A DNA stretch of 64,000 nucleotides from an uncultured Acidimicrobiales bacterium (GTDB lineage Bacteria; Actinomycetota; Acidimicrobiia; Acidimicrobiales; Aldehydirespiratoraceae): positions 682,001 through 746,000 of the forward strand of contig CATOTC010000001.1 in the NCBI GenBank assembly GCA_951812975.1, in the 5' to 3' direction. A program made the translations under genes and the position numbers. A model generated the notes under the pieces. The model saw nothing but the letters and a program-made list of their open reading frames with translations, was not told the DNA's origin and searched no databases. The first letter of the stretch is position 1, and each line of letters opens with the position of its first letter. This document shows, piece after piece, positions 6,240-15,226 of the stretch.

Positions 6240-7799
6240 GTGCCGGAGTCGCAACCCAACCGCCTACTGATCGCCTTAGCAGCGGTGGTCCTGGTCCTTG
6301 CCGCTTGCAGCGAACCATTGGACGACATCGACAGCACCAGTACTCCGACAAGCTCCGGCTCCGACGACACCACAACCGAGAACGACGCCGACGACACCGA
6401 CCCAGCACCTGCAGCCGACAGCGATTCAACAAGCGACGCTGAGACCGACAGCGGCAGCGGCACCGACAGCGGCAGCGGCACCGACAGCGGCAGCGGCACC
6501 GACAGCGGCAGCGGCACCGACAGCGGCAGCGGCACCGACACCGACCAAGGCGACGTAACCGGCACGGGGCAAGGCTCAGAAGACGAGACCGACACAGTGT
6601 CCGACGACGGCAGCATCGTCTGGCAGCACCGGGGCGAACCCTGGTTCCTGGGCACGATCCCCGCGACCGCGGTCGCCGCCGACAGCAGCTCCGAACCAAT
6701 CAAGATCGGCATGATCAACCAGGAGGACACACCCATCGGATCGTTCCCGGAAGTGCGCTTCGCTGCCGAGGCCGCTATCAACTGGATCAACGCAGAACTC
6801 GGCGGAGTAGACGGCCGTCCCCTCGAATTCCACTGGTGCATCACCCCGTTCAGCCCCGAACAGTCCCAGGTCTGCGCCCAGGAAATGGTGCAGGAGGGGG
6901 TGGTCGCGCTGGTCGGCGGGATCAACGTGATGAGTCAGGCGTCGTTCCCGATCCTCGAGCAGAACGGGATTCCAGTCGTCGGCGGAATCCCCGCAGGACT
7001 CACCGAACAACGCAGCGCGTTCAGTTTCACGTTCTCCGGCGGATCGTCGGGCGGCCTCGCCGCGTTCATGAAGCATGCGGCTGACAACGGCGCCGACAAG
7101 GCTGTGATCGCCTACGGCGAGTTCGACGCCTTCGAGGTGGCCGCGGCCGACTACGGAGCGGTCGTCGGCGAGCACCTCGGGCTCGACGTGAAGCTGGTGC
7201 GGTTCCCGGTGATCGCCGCGGACTTCCTGCCGGTCTTGAACCAAGCCATCGAGTTCGAGGCCGACGCAGTCGTGATCGCGGCTGCCGACAGTTCCTGCGT
7301 GAGCATCATGGAGACCTTCAAAGAACTCGAGATCGACGCCCAGCTCTACCTCGTGGGAGCATGCGCCGCTGATCATGTGATCGAAGCCGCAGACGGCGCC
7401 AACATCGGCGTGGTGTTCAACTCAGAGGGACCCCCCGACGACGCCGACGTCGAGGGCACACTGTTCGACGAAGTGACCAACCGATACAACAACGGCCCGG
7501 CCCAAGCCGCTGGAACGGTCGGGTTCAGGGGAATGATGAACCTATACGGCGTACTCGTGGAAATCGGCGCGGACCAGATCACCAGCCAAGCGATCATCGA
7601 CTGGCTGCGCCAATCCGTCGACCGCGAGAGTTTCTGGGGCCACCCCTACACCTGCGACGGCCGACAGGTGCCCGGACTGCGGGCCCTGTGTGCACCGCAA
7701 CAGACGCTGTTCAAGATGGAGACCGTCGGCGAGGTCGAGTATGTGAGCGGCTGGATCGACACCGCCGAACTTTTCGCCGCCAGCGGTGCGGGCTCGTAA
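6240..7799 (+). CDS. HAAT-family ABC transporter substrate-binding lipoprotein (LivK-like)
   Basis: A 519-residue binding protein. The N-terminal signal VPESQPNRLLIALAAVVLVL ends in a lipobox with the lipidated Cys at residue 23. A roughly 110-residue low-complexity acidic Ser/Thr/Gly/Asp linker follows and includes five copies of DSGSGT. The remainder is a type I periplasmic binding fold of the Peripla_BP_6 kind, beginning IKIGMINQEDTPIGSF and containing ALVGGINVMSQASFPILEQNGIPVVGG. The GTG start follows a TAGAGT box at leaderless spacing; a GTG three codons upstream is possible. The partner permease is the next gene and the ATPases lie on the other side of the carotenoid oxygenase. The ligand is unknown. 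Confidence 0.9.
   Translation: MPESQPNRLLIALAAVVLVLAACSEPLDDIDSTSTPTSSGSDDTTTENDADDTDPAPAADSDSTSDAETDSGSGTDSGSGTDSGSGTDSGSGTDSGSGTDTDQGDVTGTGQGSEDETDTVSDDGSIVWQHRGEPWFLGTIPATAVAADSSSEPIKIGMINQEDTPIGSFPEVRFAAEAAINWINAELGGVDGRPLEFHWCITPFSPEQSQVCAQEMVQEGVVALVGGINVMSQASFPILEQNGIPVVGGIPAGLTEQRSAFSFTFSGGSSGGLAAFMKHAADNGADKAVIAYGEFDAFEVAAADYGAVVGEHLGLDVKLVRFPVIAADFLPVLNQAIEFEADAVVIAAADSSCVSIMETFKELEIDAQLYLVGACAADHVIEAADGANIGVVFNSEGPPDDADVEGTLFDEVTNRYNNGPAQAAGTVGFRGMMNLYGVLVEIGADQITSQAIIDWLRQSVDRESFWGHPYTCDGRQVPGLRALCAPQQTLFKMETVGEVEYVSGWIDTAELFAASGAGS
6444..6533 (+). repeat. Five 18-bp tandem repeats in the binding-protein linker
   Basis: The unit ACCGACAGCGGCAGCGGC occurs five times in perfect tandem and encodes the hexapeptide register TDSGSG. 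It lies in the linker between lipid anchor and ligand-binding domain, so copy-number change would alter only linker length. Confidence 0.92.
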
Positions 7800-7866
7800 C
7801 ACCGCCATGTCGGACTGTCAGCCGCTCTCCCGGCGTCTGTCGTAGCGGGCTGGTAGACCCGATGGC

Positions 7867-9852
7867 GTGAGCGGACACCTCTCCAACCTGTTGCTCGGCC
7901 TGGGAAGCGGAGCGGTGATCGCGGCGTTGGCCGTCGGGGTCGTGGTCACTCACCGGGCCAGCAACGTGATCAACTTCGCCCACGGCGCCATCGGCACCTA
8001 CCTGGCCCTCGTCTACTACGAATTCCGTGCCAGCGGAGACGTTGTACAACCGCTGCTGATCCCGTTCGTGCCCGAGCGGTTCCATCTTCTGGCGCGCCCC
8101 ACGGTGGCCAGCGCCTTCGTCATCGTGATGGTGCTGGCTGCACTCGTGGGCGCTCTCTGCTACCCGCTGATATTCCGTCCGCTGCGGCGCGCACCACCGC
8201 TGGCCCGAATCGTCGCGTCACTGGGACTGATGACTTACCTGATCGGGGTGATGGCGCTTCGTTTCTCCACGCTGTCGTCCGCCACGCTCAACATCGACGG
8301 CCCGCTGCCAACCGACATCGTGGAGATCGCAGGCGTCCGAAACGTCGCCGACCGCTACTGGCTATCTGCAATCGTGGTGCTCGCATCGGTGGGCGTATGG
8401 GCGCTCTATCGATTCAGCAACTTCGGACTGTCGACCAGAGCGAGCGCCGAGAGCGAGACCGGGGCTGTACTGGTGGGCATCTCGGCTGATCGGATCGGTG
8501 TCGTCAACTGGATGTTGGCCACGATGCTGGCCGGCGCAGCAATGATCCTCGCCGCGCCGATCACGAGAATCGAGCCGACCACGACACCGCTGCTGATCGT
8601 CGCCGCTCTCGGTGCCGCCCTGCTGGGCCGATTCCAATCGATCGGTGTGAGCGCCGCTGCCGGATTCGGGATCGGCATGCTGCAGTCCGAACTGCTTCAT
8701 GCGCAGTCGGAGTGGGACTGGCTGCCGGCGATCGGTTTGCAGCAGGGTCTGCCCTTCATCCTGGTGCTGCTGGCCCTGACGCTGCGCGGCGACCGCAGGA
8801 TCCGGCGGGGCGAGCTGGCATCGAACATCACCCCTCCCGCCGCTGCTGATCCTCGCCTGGCGATGCCGATCACGGCTGTGGTGGTGCTGTGCGGCGGTGT
8901 CGCACTGTTCCTGCTCGGCTCGCAGTGGCGACTCGGCATCATGCTCTCAGCCATCGCCGCAGTGATAACCCTGTCGGTGATCGTGCTCACAGGCTTCGTC
9001 GGCCAGATCTCCCTGGCGACTTTCGCACTGGCGGGAATCGCGGCCTTCAGCATGGTCCGCGCACAAGACGAACTCGGCGTCGGGTTTCCCGTCGCGCCCC
9101 TGCTGGGCGTGGCGGTTGCTGTGGCGCTCGGAACCATTGCCGGTCTGCCGGCGATTCGCATACGTGGACTGACCCTGGCGATCGCCTCGCTCGCTGCTGC
9201 GGTCGCGGTAGAGGAACTGGTGTTCAAATGGCGCTGGTTCACCGGGGGGCTGGGCGGCTCTGTCGTCGAACCCGCCCAGATCGCGGGCCTCGACTTCAAC
9301 ATCCAAGCGATCGGCGCGGGTTACCCGCGGGCCGCATTCGGTGTGCTCACGCTGGTGGTGCTGGCCGGGTCGATGTGGGTCGTCGTCAACCTGAGGCGCA
9401 GCGCAACGGGTCGCCAATGGCTGGCAGTGAGGGCCAACGAACGAGCGGCTGAGGCGATCGGCATCTCCGCGGTACGAGTCAAGCTGAGCGCCAACGCAGT
9501 GGCCGCCCTGCTTGCCGGTGTTGGCGGGACGCTGTTGGCCTACCAGCAGCAATTCGTGTCGGCTGCGTCTTTCGGTGCTCTGGACTCCCTGGTCGTCGTG
9601 GCGATCGCCTATTTGAGCGGGATCGCCGCGCCGGCCGCCGCGCTCGTAGCAGGGGCAATCACCGAGGGCGGGCTGTTGACAGTCGGCCTCGACCAGTTCA
9701 ACGACGATGCCTCCAGCTACCAGTTCGCTCTCAACGGCCTGCTGCTGATGGTCGTAGCGATCAGGTTCCCGTCAGGGATCACGGGTGCGCGGCGACCGAC
9801 GACAACGACACCGGGCACGTCGCCAGCCAAAGAAAATGGGGCAAGAATATGA
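7867..9852 (+). CDS. HAAT transporter permease, LivH-LivM fusion
   Basis: A 661-residue membrane protein that joins both permeases of a branched-chain-type transporter in one chain. Residues 1-300 match LivH, with HRASNVINFAHGAIGTYLA near the N-terminus. Residues from about 325 match LivM, with VIVLTGFVGQISLATFALAG, GLPAIRIRGLTLAIASLA and the EAA-type loop VRANERAAEAIGISAVRVK. The joint is a short charged segment (RGDRRIRRGELASNITPP). LivH and LivM are usually separate. The GTG start has no strong ribosome-binding site. The gene follows the binding protein on the same strand after 67 bases. Confidence 0.88.
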   Translation: MSGHLSNLLLGLGSGAVIAALAVGVVVTHRASNVINFAHGAIGTYLALVYYEFRASGDVVQPLLIPFVPERFHLLARPTVASAFVIVMVLAALVGALCYPLIFRPLRRAPPLARIVASLGLMTYLIGVMALRFSTLSSATLNIDGPLPTDIVEIAGVRNVADRYWLSAIVVLASVGVWALYRFSNFGLSTRASAESETGAVLVGISADRIGVVNWMLATMLAGAAMILAAPITRIEPTTTPLLIVAALGAALLGRFQSIGVSAAAGFGIGMLQSELLHAQSEWDWLPAIGLQQGLPFILVLLALTLRGDRRIRRGELASNITPPAAADPRLAMPITAVVVLCGGVALFLLGSQWRLGIMLSAIAAVITLSVIVLTGFVGQISLATFALAGIAAFSMVRAQDELGVGFPVAPLLGVAVAVALGTIAGLPAIRIRGLTLAIASLAAAVAVEELVFKWRWFTGGLGGSVVEPAQIAGLDFNIQAIGAGYPRAAFGVLTLVVLAGSMWVVVNLRRSATGRQWLAVRANERAAEAIGISAVRVKLSANAVAALLAGVGGTLLAYQQQFVSAASFGALDSLVVVAIAYLSGIAAPAAALVAGAITEGGLLTVGLDQFNDDASSYQFALNGLLLMVVAIRFPSGITGARRPTTTTPGTSPAKENGARI

Positions 9853-9853
9853 T
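9848..9853 (+). promoter_or_regulatory. -10 box TATGAT for the TetR-family gene
   Basis: TATGAT overlaps the stop of the permease gene and ends 9 bases before the chosen ATG of the regulator, so a separate leaderless transcript is likely. Confidence 0.4.
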
Positions 9854-9862
9854 GGTGCGCAC

Positions 9863-10465
9863 ATGAGCGTACAAACACCAAAAGCAGTGCTGAGCCCAGA
9901 CGCAATCGTGGGCGAGGCGCTCGCAATGGTGCGAACCTCGGGGCTCGGGGCACTGTCGATGCGCACTCTTGGAGCACGCATGGGTGTGACCGCCCCGGCG
10001 TTCTACGCCTACTTCCGTTCCCGCGACGAGTTGTTGCGGGCCTGCGCGCAAGTCGGCTACGACGAACTCACAGCCCGGTTCGCCGCGGTCCCAGCCGGCA
10101 GGACCATCGAGATGCTCCGCCAATCGAGCTTGGCCTATGTGCAGATGTCGATCGACGAACCGCAACTGTTCGAACTCATGTTCCTCTACAGCCCGGACTC
10201 CCTCGGAGTCGGCAGCGGCATCGAACACAGTGGAGCGACAGCGGTGTTCGATGCGATGGTCGACCAACTAAGCCGAGCGATCGCTGAGGGCGATCTAGCA
10301 CTTGGCGAGCCGCTCGACTACGCCATGGCGCTGTGGGCAGCGGTTCATGGTGTAGCCACAGTCGCCAACATGACCCCCGGCCTCGATGCGAAGGGCCTCG
10401 TCGAACGTGTTTTCGACGGACTCATCTCCGGATGGTCACCCCGACCCGACCGGTCCGAACTGTAG
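9863..10465 (+). CDS. TetR/AcrR-family transcriptional regulator
   Basis: A 200-residue one-component regulator. Residues about 10-56 form the TetR DNA-binding domain (DAIVGEALAMVRTSGLGAL, then MRTLGARMGVTAPAFYAYFRSRDEL), where AFYAYFRSRDELL is the recognition-helix signature. The rest is an all-helical ligand and dimer domain close to TetR_C_33-type regulators. The frame is open upstream into the permease gene; I chose the internal ATG that follows a TATGAT box. It may control the adjacent transporter or the convergent DUF1214 gene, but no matching operator was identified. Confidence 0.87.
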   Translation: MSVQTPKAVLSPDAIVGEALAMVRTSGLGALSMRTLGARMGVTAPAFYAYFRSRDELLRACAQVGYDELTARFAAVPAGRTIEMLRQSSLAYVQMSIDEPQLFELMFLYSPDSLGVGSGIEHSGATAVFDAMVDQLSRAIAEGDLALGEPLDYAMALWAAVHGVATVANMTPGLDAKGLVERVFDGLISGWSPRPDRSEL

Positions 10466-10493
10466 TATCGAGGTGCAATACTTGGACTGCGGC

Positions 10494-10538
10494 GGCGGTG
10501 GAGCACACCTCCTCCCCCAAAGGATGCGCACCACCGCC
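10494..10538. terminator. Stem-loop between convergent genes
   Basis: GGCGGTGGAGC (10494-10504) pairs with GCACCACCGCC (10528-10538), 10 of 11 positions, around a 23-base loop. It lies between the convergent TetR and DUF1214 genes. No U tract follows, so intrinsic termination is only possible. The rest of the 187-base gap shows nothing further. Confidence 0.35.
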
Positions 10539-10652
10539 CCGCGCTCACGGGACCCTTAGGCCCCAGAACTCGCAGACCAAACCGACGTGTGACGGATACA
10601 ACATGTTGGGCCACAATGGCCCCAGCGTCAAGCGAGACCGCGCCCGCCGATG

Positions 10653-11849
10653 TCAGGCGAGGTCTTCGAGGTCGACGAGACGACACGAAACCTGGGGTTC
10701 AGTCGCCGGTCGCACGAATCGAGCACCCATCACGCCGTGGTCGTGAGTGACCGGTTCGATCCAGTTGGGGACGCCCGGATCTGAATGGGCAACCACAATA
10801 CGCACGACCGAACCGTCGCGCACCGCGTTCTCCTTGTCGATGTACCCCTCACCCGTCGCATAATTGGCGAGATTCTCCATCCAGTGATTGCACAACTGGA
10901 AGTTCCAATGCTGTGTCTGCGGTTCCTCGAACTCGATGACGAGAGCCTTGCGGGGCGGGACCCGCCAATAGCCGAACTCGAAGACGCGGTCGTCGGGGGA
11001 GCCGCCGATGCGCTCGTACCACTCCTTGGTGTAATGGGTCTGGTTCTCGCGGGTGAGCAGGTCACGGGTCCATCCGCCGTAGTCGGACTGCAGCCCCAGG
11101 ATCAGTTGGGCCGCTACGGCCAGCCGCACGGCCATGTCCTCGGGTTCGGGAGTGAGCGGTTGGGGGTGCTCGTCGAGGCATTGGATCTGCAGCCGCGGCC
11201 GCGCCTGGGTCGCGCGGTCGTCGTAGACCACCCGACCCATCAGTTCACGGGTGGTCGGTGCCATCGACATCCAAGCCGACCCGTCCGCGGGTTCTTCGAC
11301 CGACAAGACGAAGTCGACGGTGCCGTCTGCGTCGGCGAAGTCGGTCAGATACGCGGTGTGGGGGGTGAGCGCCATGTTGGGGTTGAAGGCCTCCAGGTGA
11401 TCTTCGGCACCGAGCCCGACGGCCGTTGCCCCGACATCGTCCGGCACCGGCGGGCTCCATGCCGACAAATGGGTGTAGACATCTCCCGCCGCGCCCGTTA
11501 TCCGGTAGCGGTACTTGGGGTTGACGGCTTGGACGATGTGGTCCTGGTTGGGTGACTGCACGCCCATGCCTCCCTGCATGGGCGGAGGAATAATCCCAAT
11601 TCGTTGCGGTCTGGTGCCGGGAGTCCGCGGTTCGATCACTCGGGCGTTGGCCATCAACATCATCCGGGTCAGGTATCGAAATCCCTCGACACGATCCTGC
11701 GGGTCGCCATCGGGGGTCTCCCGCACAACGATCCTGCCCGCGGCTTTCAGCGTGTCGCAGAAATCCTCCCAGGCCCGTCCGTCGAGCAACCGTGCTCGTC
11801 GCTCGTCGTCTATCTCATTCACCTGTGCCCCCAGCCGCTGACGGTTCAT
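10653..11849 (-). CDS. DUF1214-domain protein
   Basis: A 398-residue soluble protein. The C-terminal part has the DUF1214 pattern: [24 protein letters not shown] is split across about residues 305-330 and is followed by [32 protein letters not shown]. The N-terminal region ([15 protein letters not shown]) resembles the N-terminus of actinobacterial relatives in lipid and steroid gene neighbourhoods. No signal peptide or membrane segment is visible. The biochemical role of DUF1214 proteins is not established. It is convergent with the TetR gene. Confidence 0.8.
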   Translation of the reverse strand: MNRQRLGAQVNEIDDERRARLLDGRAWEDFCDTLKAAGRIVVRETPDGDPQDRVEGFRYLTRMMLMANARVIEPRTPGTRPQRIGIIPPPMQGGMGVQSPNQDHIVQAVNPKYRYRITGAAGDVYTHLSAWSPPVPDDVGATAVGLGAEDHLEAFNPNMALTPHTAYLTDFADADGTVDFVLSVEEPADGSAWMSMAPTTRELMGRVVYDDRATQARPRLQIQCLDEHPQPLTPEPEDMAVRLAVAAQLILGLQSDYGGWTRDLLTRENQTHYTKEWYERIGGSPDDRVFEFGYWRVPPRKALVIEFEEPQTQHWNFQLCNHWMENLANYATGEGYIDKENAVRDGSVVRIVVAHSDPGVPNWIEPVTHDHGVMGARFVRPATEPQVSCRLVDLEDLA

Positions 11850-11961
11850 GTCTCACTGCGCCAGAGCATCGCGGAGAATCCCGATCAACCGCAAGCCGCC
11901 TGATCTCCCGCCTTCGCATGACTGCAGGGAGTAGTTTGGCTACGTTGACGGATTCTCTCCA

Positions 11962-12003
11962 CCAACAACTATGGGCCTACGCCTCATGGCCAACAACTAT
12001 GGG
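11962..12003 (+). repeat. Direct repeat upstream of the DUF1761 gene
   Basis: CCAACAACTATGGG occurs at 11962-11975 and again at 11990-12003, a 28-bp period close to three helical turns, 20 bases before the next start codon. Spacing and position suit a tandem activator or repressor site. The remaining upstream bases show no gene. Confidence 0.6.
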
Positions 12004-12023
12004 ATCGGAAGGATGGGCAGGGC

Positions 12024-12449
12024 ATGGACAATCTCGATCTTGGGAGCTTGAACTACTGGGCGATCATCGTCGCGGTGCTTTTCAACCAGGTGCTCGGTGC
12101 CGCGTGGTACACGGTCTGGGCCAAGCCTTGGATGGCCGACGTCGGCCTCAGCACAGACGACATGGAAGCGATGAAGGGAACCCCCAGGCAGTGGTACCCC
12201 TACTTCATCGCTGTTGACGCCGGGATTGTGTTCACGATCGGTTTGGCACTGCTGGTGCAGGGTCTGGGTGCTGACGGCGCTGCGGAAGGCCTCCTCGTCG
12301 GGATTCTGGCCGCGGTCGCGTTCATCTTCACCTCGAACGCCATCAACTACGCCTTCGAGGGCCGTGGTCTACGGTTGTTCGCTATCAACAGCGGCTACCC
12401 ACTGATCTCCTACAGCGTCATCGGGATTCTTCTGGCAACTTGGAGTTAG
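12024..12449 (+). CDS. DUF1761 small membrane protein
   Basis: A 141-residue protein with four predicted membrane helices. The first contains the DUF1761 motif VLFNQVLGAAWYTVWAKPWM; others lie at about residues 60-82, 90-108 and 120-139. DUF1761 proteins are inner-membrane proteins of unknown function. The ATG has a GGAAGGA sequence about 10 bases upstream, a usable though slightly distant ribosome-binding site. It lies 52 bases before the DUF2784 gene on the same strand. Confidence 0.8.
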   Translation: MDNLDLGSLNYWAIIVAVLFNQVLGAAWYTVWAKPWMADVGLSTDDMEAMKGTPRQWYPYFIAVDAGIVFTIGLALLVQGLGADGAAEGLLVGILAAVAFIFTSNAINYAFEGRGLRLFAINSGYPLISYSVIGILLATWS

Positions 12450-12489
12450 CCCGCCTGCGACACATCTATCGCCACGCGTGACATCGCAG

Positions 12490-12495
12490 TAGTGT
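12490..12495 (+). promoter_or_regulatory. -10 box TAGTGT for the DUF2784 gene
   Basis: TAGTGT ends 6 bases before the GTG start, a clear leaderless arrangement. Confidence 0.45.
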
Positions 12496-12501
12496 GGGTT
12501 T

Positions 12502-12930
12502 GTGGGACCGTGGTTACTGGCTATCGCGATGGCCCTGATGCATGGGCTGCTGGCCGTCTTCCTGGTCTTCGGTGCGCCGGTGGCAGCACACAAGCCCTTG
12601 GTGATGCGCTGGTACCTCGCGATGCTGGTGCCGACCGCCGCGGTGAACATTTTCTCAATGCCGTGTCCGTTGACGGTCTGGGAGAAGTACTTCTGGCGCC
12701 TCGCCGGGGAAACCCCCTACCGGGGAGGTTTCATCTCACACTATTTCGTGGAACCCTTCCACTCCCCCGGCCTGACCCCCGGCGGCGAGACCGCTCTCCT
12801 GGTCGCAATGGTGCTCTGGTGCCTCCCCTGGCTGCTCTACCCCGCCGTGAACCGCCTGCGCCGGCCGAACGACTCGGTGAAAATCGAGCCAGACACCCAA
12901 CCTGAGATCCTCGAAACCAGCAATCACTGA
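12502..12930 (+). CDS. DUF2784 small membrane protein
   Basis: A 142-residue protein with three hydrophobic segments. It carries the DUF2784 pattern: a conserved PLTVWEKYFW with a preceding Cys, then YRGGFISHYFVEPF. The function of the family is unknown. The charged C-terminal tail is probably cytoplasmic. The start is a GTG directly downstream of a TAGTGT box. Confidence 0.8.
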   Translation: MGPWLLAIAMALMHGLLAVFLVFGAPVAAHKPLVMRWYLAMLVPTAAVNIFSMPCPLTVWEKYFWRLAGETPYRGGFISHYFVEPFHSPGLTPGGETALLVAMVLWCLPWLLYPAVNRLRRPNDSVKIEPDTQPEILETSNH

Positions 12931-12974
12931 GGTTTCACCCAAGCCCCGCCGACAAATTGTCAGGGCACGAATCA

Positions 12975-15182
12975 CTATGACAGGGCGTTGCGGAGGAAGT
13001 TGAGCTGGAGGTGCATCAGGTTCTCGGCGACTTCTTCCTGGGGGGTCATGTGGGTGACGCCGGACAGGGGGAGCACGGTGTGGGGCCGGCCGGCTTCGAG
13101 CAGGGCGCGTGACAGTTTCAGGGTGTGGGCCGCAACCACGTTGTCGTCGGCGAGACCGTGGATCAGCAGCAGCGGTGGGCCGCCTTTCGCATCGTCAACG
13201 GGCACGGAACCAAAGAGAACATCGCTGCACTCGTAGTTCTCAGGTTCGCTATCGGGATGACCCAGGTAGCGCTCGGTGTAATGGGTGTCGTACAACCGCC
13301 AGTCGGTCACCGGTGCTCCGGCGACAGCCGCATGGAAAACGTCGGGGCGGCGCAGCACGGCCAACGCCGCCAGATAGCCGCCGAACGACCAGCCTCGAAT
13401 CGCCACGCGGTCGAGATCGAGGCGGGGGTTCAGCTCGGCCATCGCAAACAGAGCGTCGATCTGATCGTCGAGCACCGGGCCTGCCAGATCGCCTCGCACC
13501 TCGCGCTCAAAGGTCGGTCCCCGACCGGGCGTGCCGCGGCCGTCGGTCACAAGCACAGCGAAACCCTGATCGGCGAACCATTGCGAAACGTAGAACAGCG
13601 ACCGAGCCTGCTGTACCCGCTGCGCGTGGGGGCCGCCATAAGGGTCGAGCAGGACTGGCAGTCTCGTCTCCGAATCCGCTTCGGAATGCTCTTTCGGCAA
13701 CAGCAGGGCAGCCGCCAGTTCACGTTCACCGAGGCGGTGCAATGAAACATTGAGATCGACGTCCGGCGCCTCGCTCCGGCTGGCGATCCGCGACACAGCA
13801 CGCCCGTGACGACGAACCTCGACCCCTACACCATGATGAGCCAGGCCGCGGTTCACCCGTACTTCGGTTGCACCGCCGACCACCGCGCCCTTGATGCCCG
13901 GGGTGTTGTCCCACCAGCGAAGTTCGCCGTTCCAGCCCACCGTCGCAACCTGTACGGAAGTCGGCTCCCGACAAGCCGTGATCACGATGCCGTCATCCCC
14001 GACATCGGTCACGCTTCGCACCTGCACCCCGTCGCCGGTCAACGCCACGCCGTCGACACACAGACGCCGAGCCGGCGCCCGATCCTCAACGGTGACCAGC
14101 CGCCCCTCGTGCAACACGGGAGTTCCGGCGATCAATTCAACCCAGTGCTCATCGACCACCTGGTAGCGCCGAGAGCACTCCCCTGTCAGCGGGTCAACGT
14201 CCAACACGCCGAGAGTGCGCTGATCTCGGCTCTGCACCGTCAACAAAAGGCCCTCGCCGGTCCAATCGGCTCTGGCCAAATACTCCCAGAGGGTGTTGCT
14301 TTCACCGGGCACACCCGGAACCGCGGAAGCACCCGACGCACTGCTGTCGCCGGGCGCAGCCGGAGCCGCGGAACCGGGAGCATCGGAAGCTTGGCGGGGT
14401 CTCCAGTTCACGTCGACGCGGCTGTTGTCGAGACCGATAATGGCCAGAGCCACATCGGCATTGGCGCTACCGGCTGCCGGGTAGCGAATCTGCGTCGGCG
14501 ACTCATGCGGGTTGACCGGCGCGCTGATCCACCAGGCATCGATCGGTGCTACGTCGACTCTCTGGACCAGAAGCGAATCGCTGCCGGGTCCCCACCAGAA
14601 CCCCCTAGTCCTACCCATCTCCTCAGCCGCTATGAATTCGGCGGCGCCCCACGAAACCGTCTCATCCGGTTCGCCAATCAGCAGGCGGTCCGCGTCGTCT
14701 GTCACCACGCGCAGTTCTCCGCCCGCCACATAGGCAACCTTGGTGGTGTCGGGCGAAAGCCGCGGATCGAACGCACCTTCGGCGGTGTCGAGCACACGAA
14801 GGTCGCCACTGAGCAGGTCCACACGGGCAATCTGCGATCCCACTGAAAAAACCGCGACCGTAAGGTCACGGTCCGCGTCGTAGGAAACGAGCCCTCCGGC
14901 GGACTCCCGGGCACGTTCGCGACGAGCCCTCTCCGCCGCCGGGAGATCGGCTCGATCTGCACCGAACTCAGTTGCGTCAACCACGAGTCGCTCGGTGCCG
15001 TTCGCCACGTCGAACATCCACAGCGAATTGACCGGATCGGTCGGTCCTCCCGAACGCAGAAAGACAACCCGCTCACCATCTGCGGAAACCCGAATGTCAC
15101 GGGGGGCGCCGAGCGTGAAGCCCCGCGTCAGCGCATGGCGTCGAGGAAAGGACCCTTGGCCGGTGACCAGTGTTGAACTCAC
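12975..15182 (-). CDS. S9 family peptidase (dipeptidyl peptidase IV / acylaminoacyl-peptidase type)
   Basis: A 735-residue serine peptidase: N-terminal beta-propeller (DPP-IV N-terminal type) and C-terminal alpha/beta hydrolase domain. The nucleophile elbow is GWSFGGYLAAL, preceded by VLLDPYGGPHAQRV, which forms the oxyanion hole. The acid is in LLLIHGLADDNV and the base is the His of SGVTHMTPQ. A Ser/Ala/Pro/Gly-rich insert (APGSAAPAAPGDSSASGASA) interrupts the propeller at about residue 275. No signal peptide is visible, suggesting a cytoplasmic enzyme for short peptides. I chose the GTG with AAGGA seven bases upstream; the frame is open 11 codons farther, which would overlap the divergent gene. 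Confidence 0.92.
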   Translation of the reverse strand: MSSTLVTGQGSFPRRHALTRGFTLGAPRDIRVSADGERVVFLRSGGPTDPVNSLWMFDVANGTERLVVDATEFGADRADLPAAERARRERARESAGGLVSYDADRDLTVAVFSVGSQIARVDLLSGDLRVLDTAEGAFDPRLSPDTTKVAYVAGGELRVVTDDADRLLIGEPDETVSWGAAEFIAAEEMGRTRGFWWGPGSDSLLVQRVDVAPIDAWWISAPVNPHESPTQIRYPAAGSANADVALAIIGLDNSRVDVNWRPRQASDAPGSAAPAAPGDSSASGASAVPGVPGESNTLWEYLARADWTGEGLLLTVQSRDQRTLGVLDVDPLTGECSRRYQVVDEHWVELIAGTPVLHEGRLVTVEDRAPARRLCVDGVALTGDGVQVRSVTDVGDDGIVITACREPTSVQVATVGWNGELRWWDNTPGIKGAVVGGATEVRVNRGLAHHGVGVEVRRHGRAVSRIASRSEAPDVDLNVSLHRLGERELAAALLLPKEHSEADSETRLPVLLDPYGGPHAQRVQQARSLFYVSQWFADQGFAVLVTDGRGTPGRGPTFEREVRGDLAGPVLDDQIDALFAMAELNPRLDLDRVAIRGWSFGGYLAALAVLRRPDVFHAAVAGAPVTDWRLYDTHYTERYLGHPDSEPENYECSDVLFGSVPVDDAKGGPPLLLIHGLADDNVVAAHTLKLSRALLEAGRPHTVLPLSGVTHMTPQEEVAENLMHLQLNFLRNALS

Positions 15183-15226
15183 CTGCGTATCCTTGCGGAT
15201 GCAAACGCCGATCACACGGAGGCATC

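Noticed and set aside
6444..6533. Possible CRISPR array
   Set aside because: The units are contiguous 18-bp repeats with no spacers and lie inside a coding frame. The modA repeat is rejected for the same reason.
6226..6699. Minus-strand frame rich in Cys-Arg repeats opposite the LivK-like linker
   Set aside because: It is the complement of the 18-bp tandem repeat in another frame, not a Cys-rich protein.
10785..11555. A 256-codon plus-strand frame opposite the DUF1214 gene
   Set aside because: Antisense shadow with no domain; the minus-strand frame has the DUF1214 motif.
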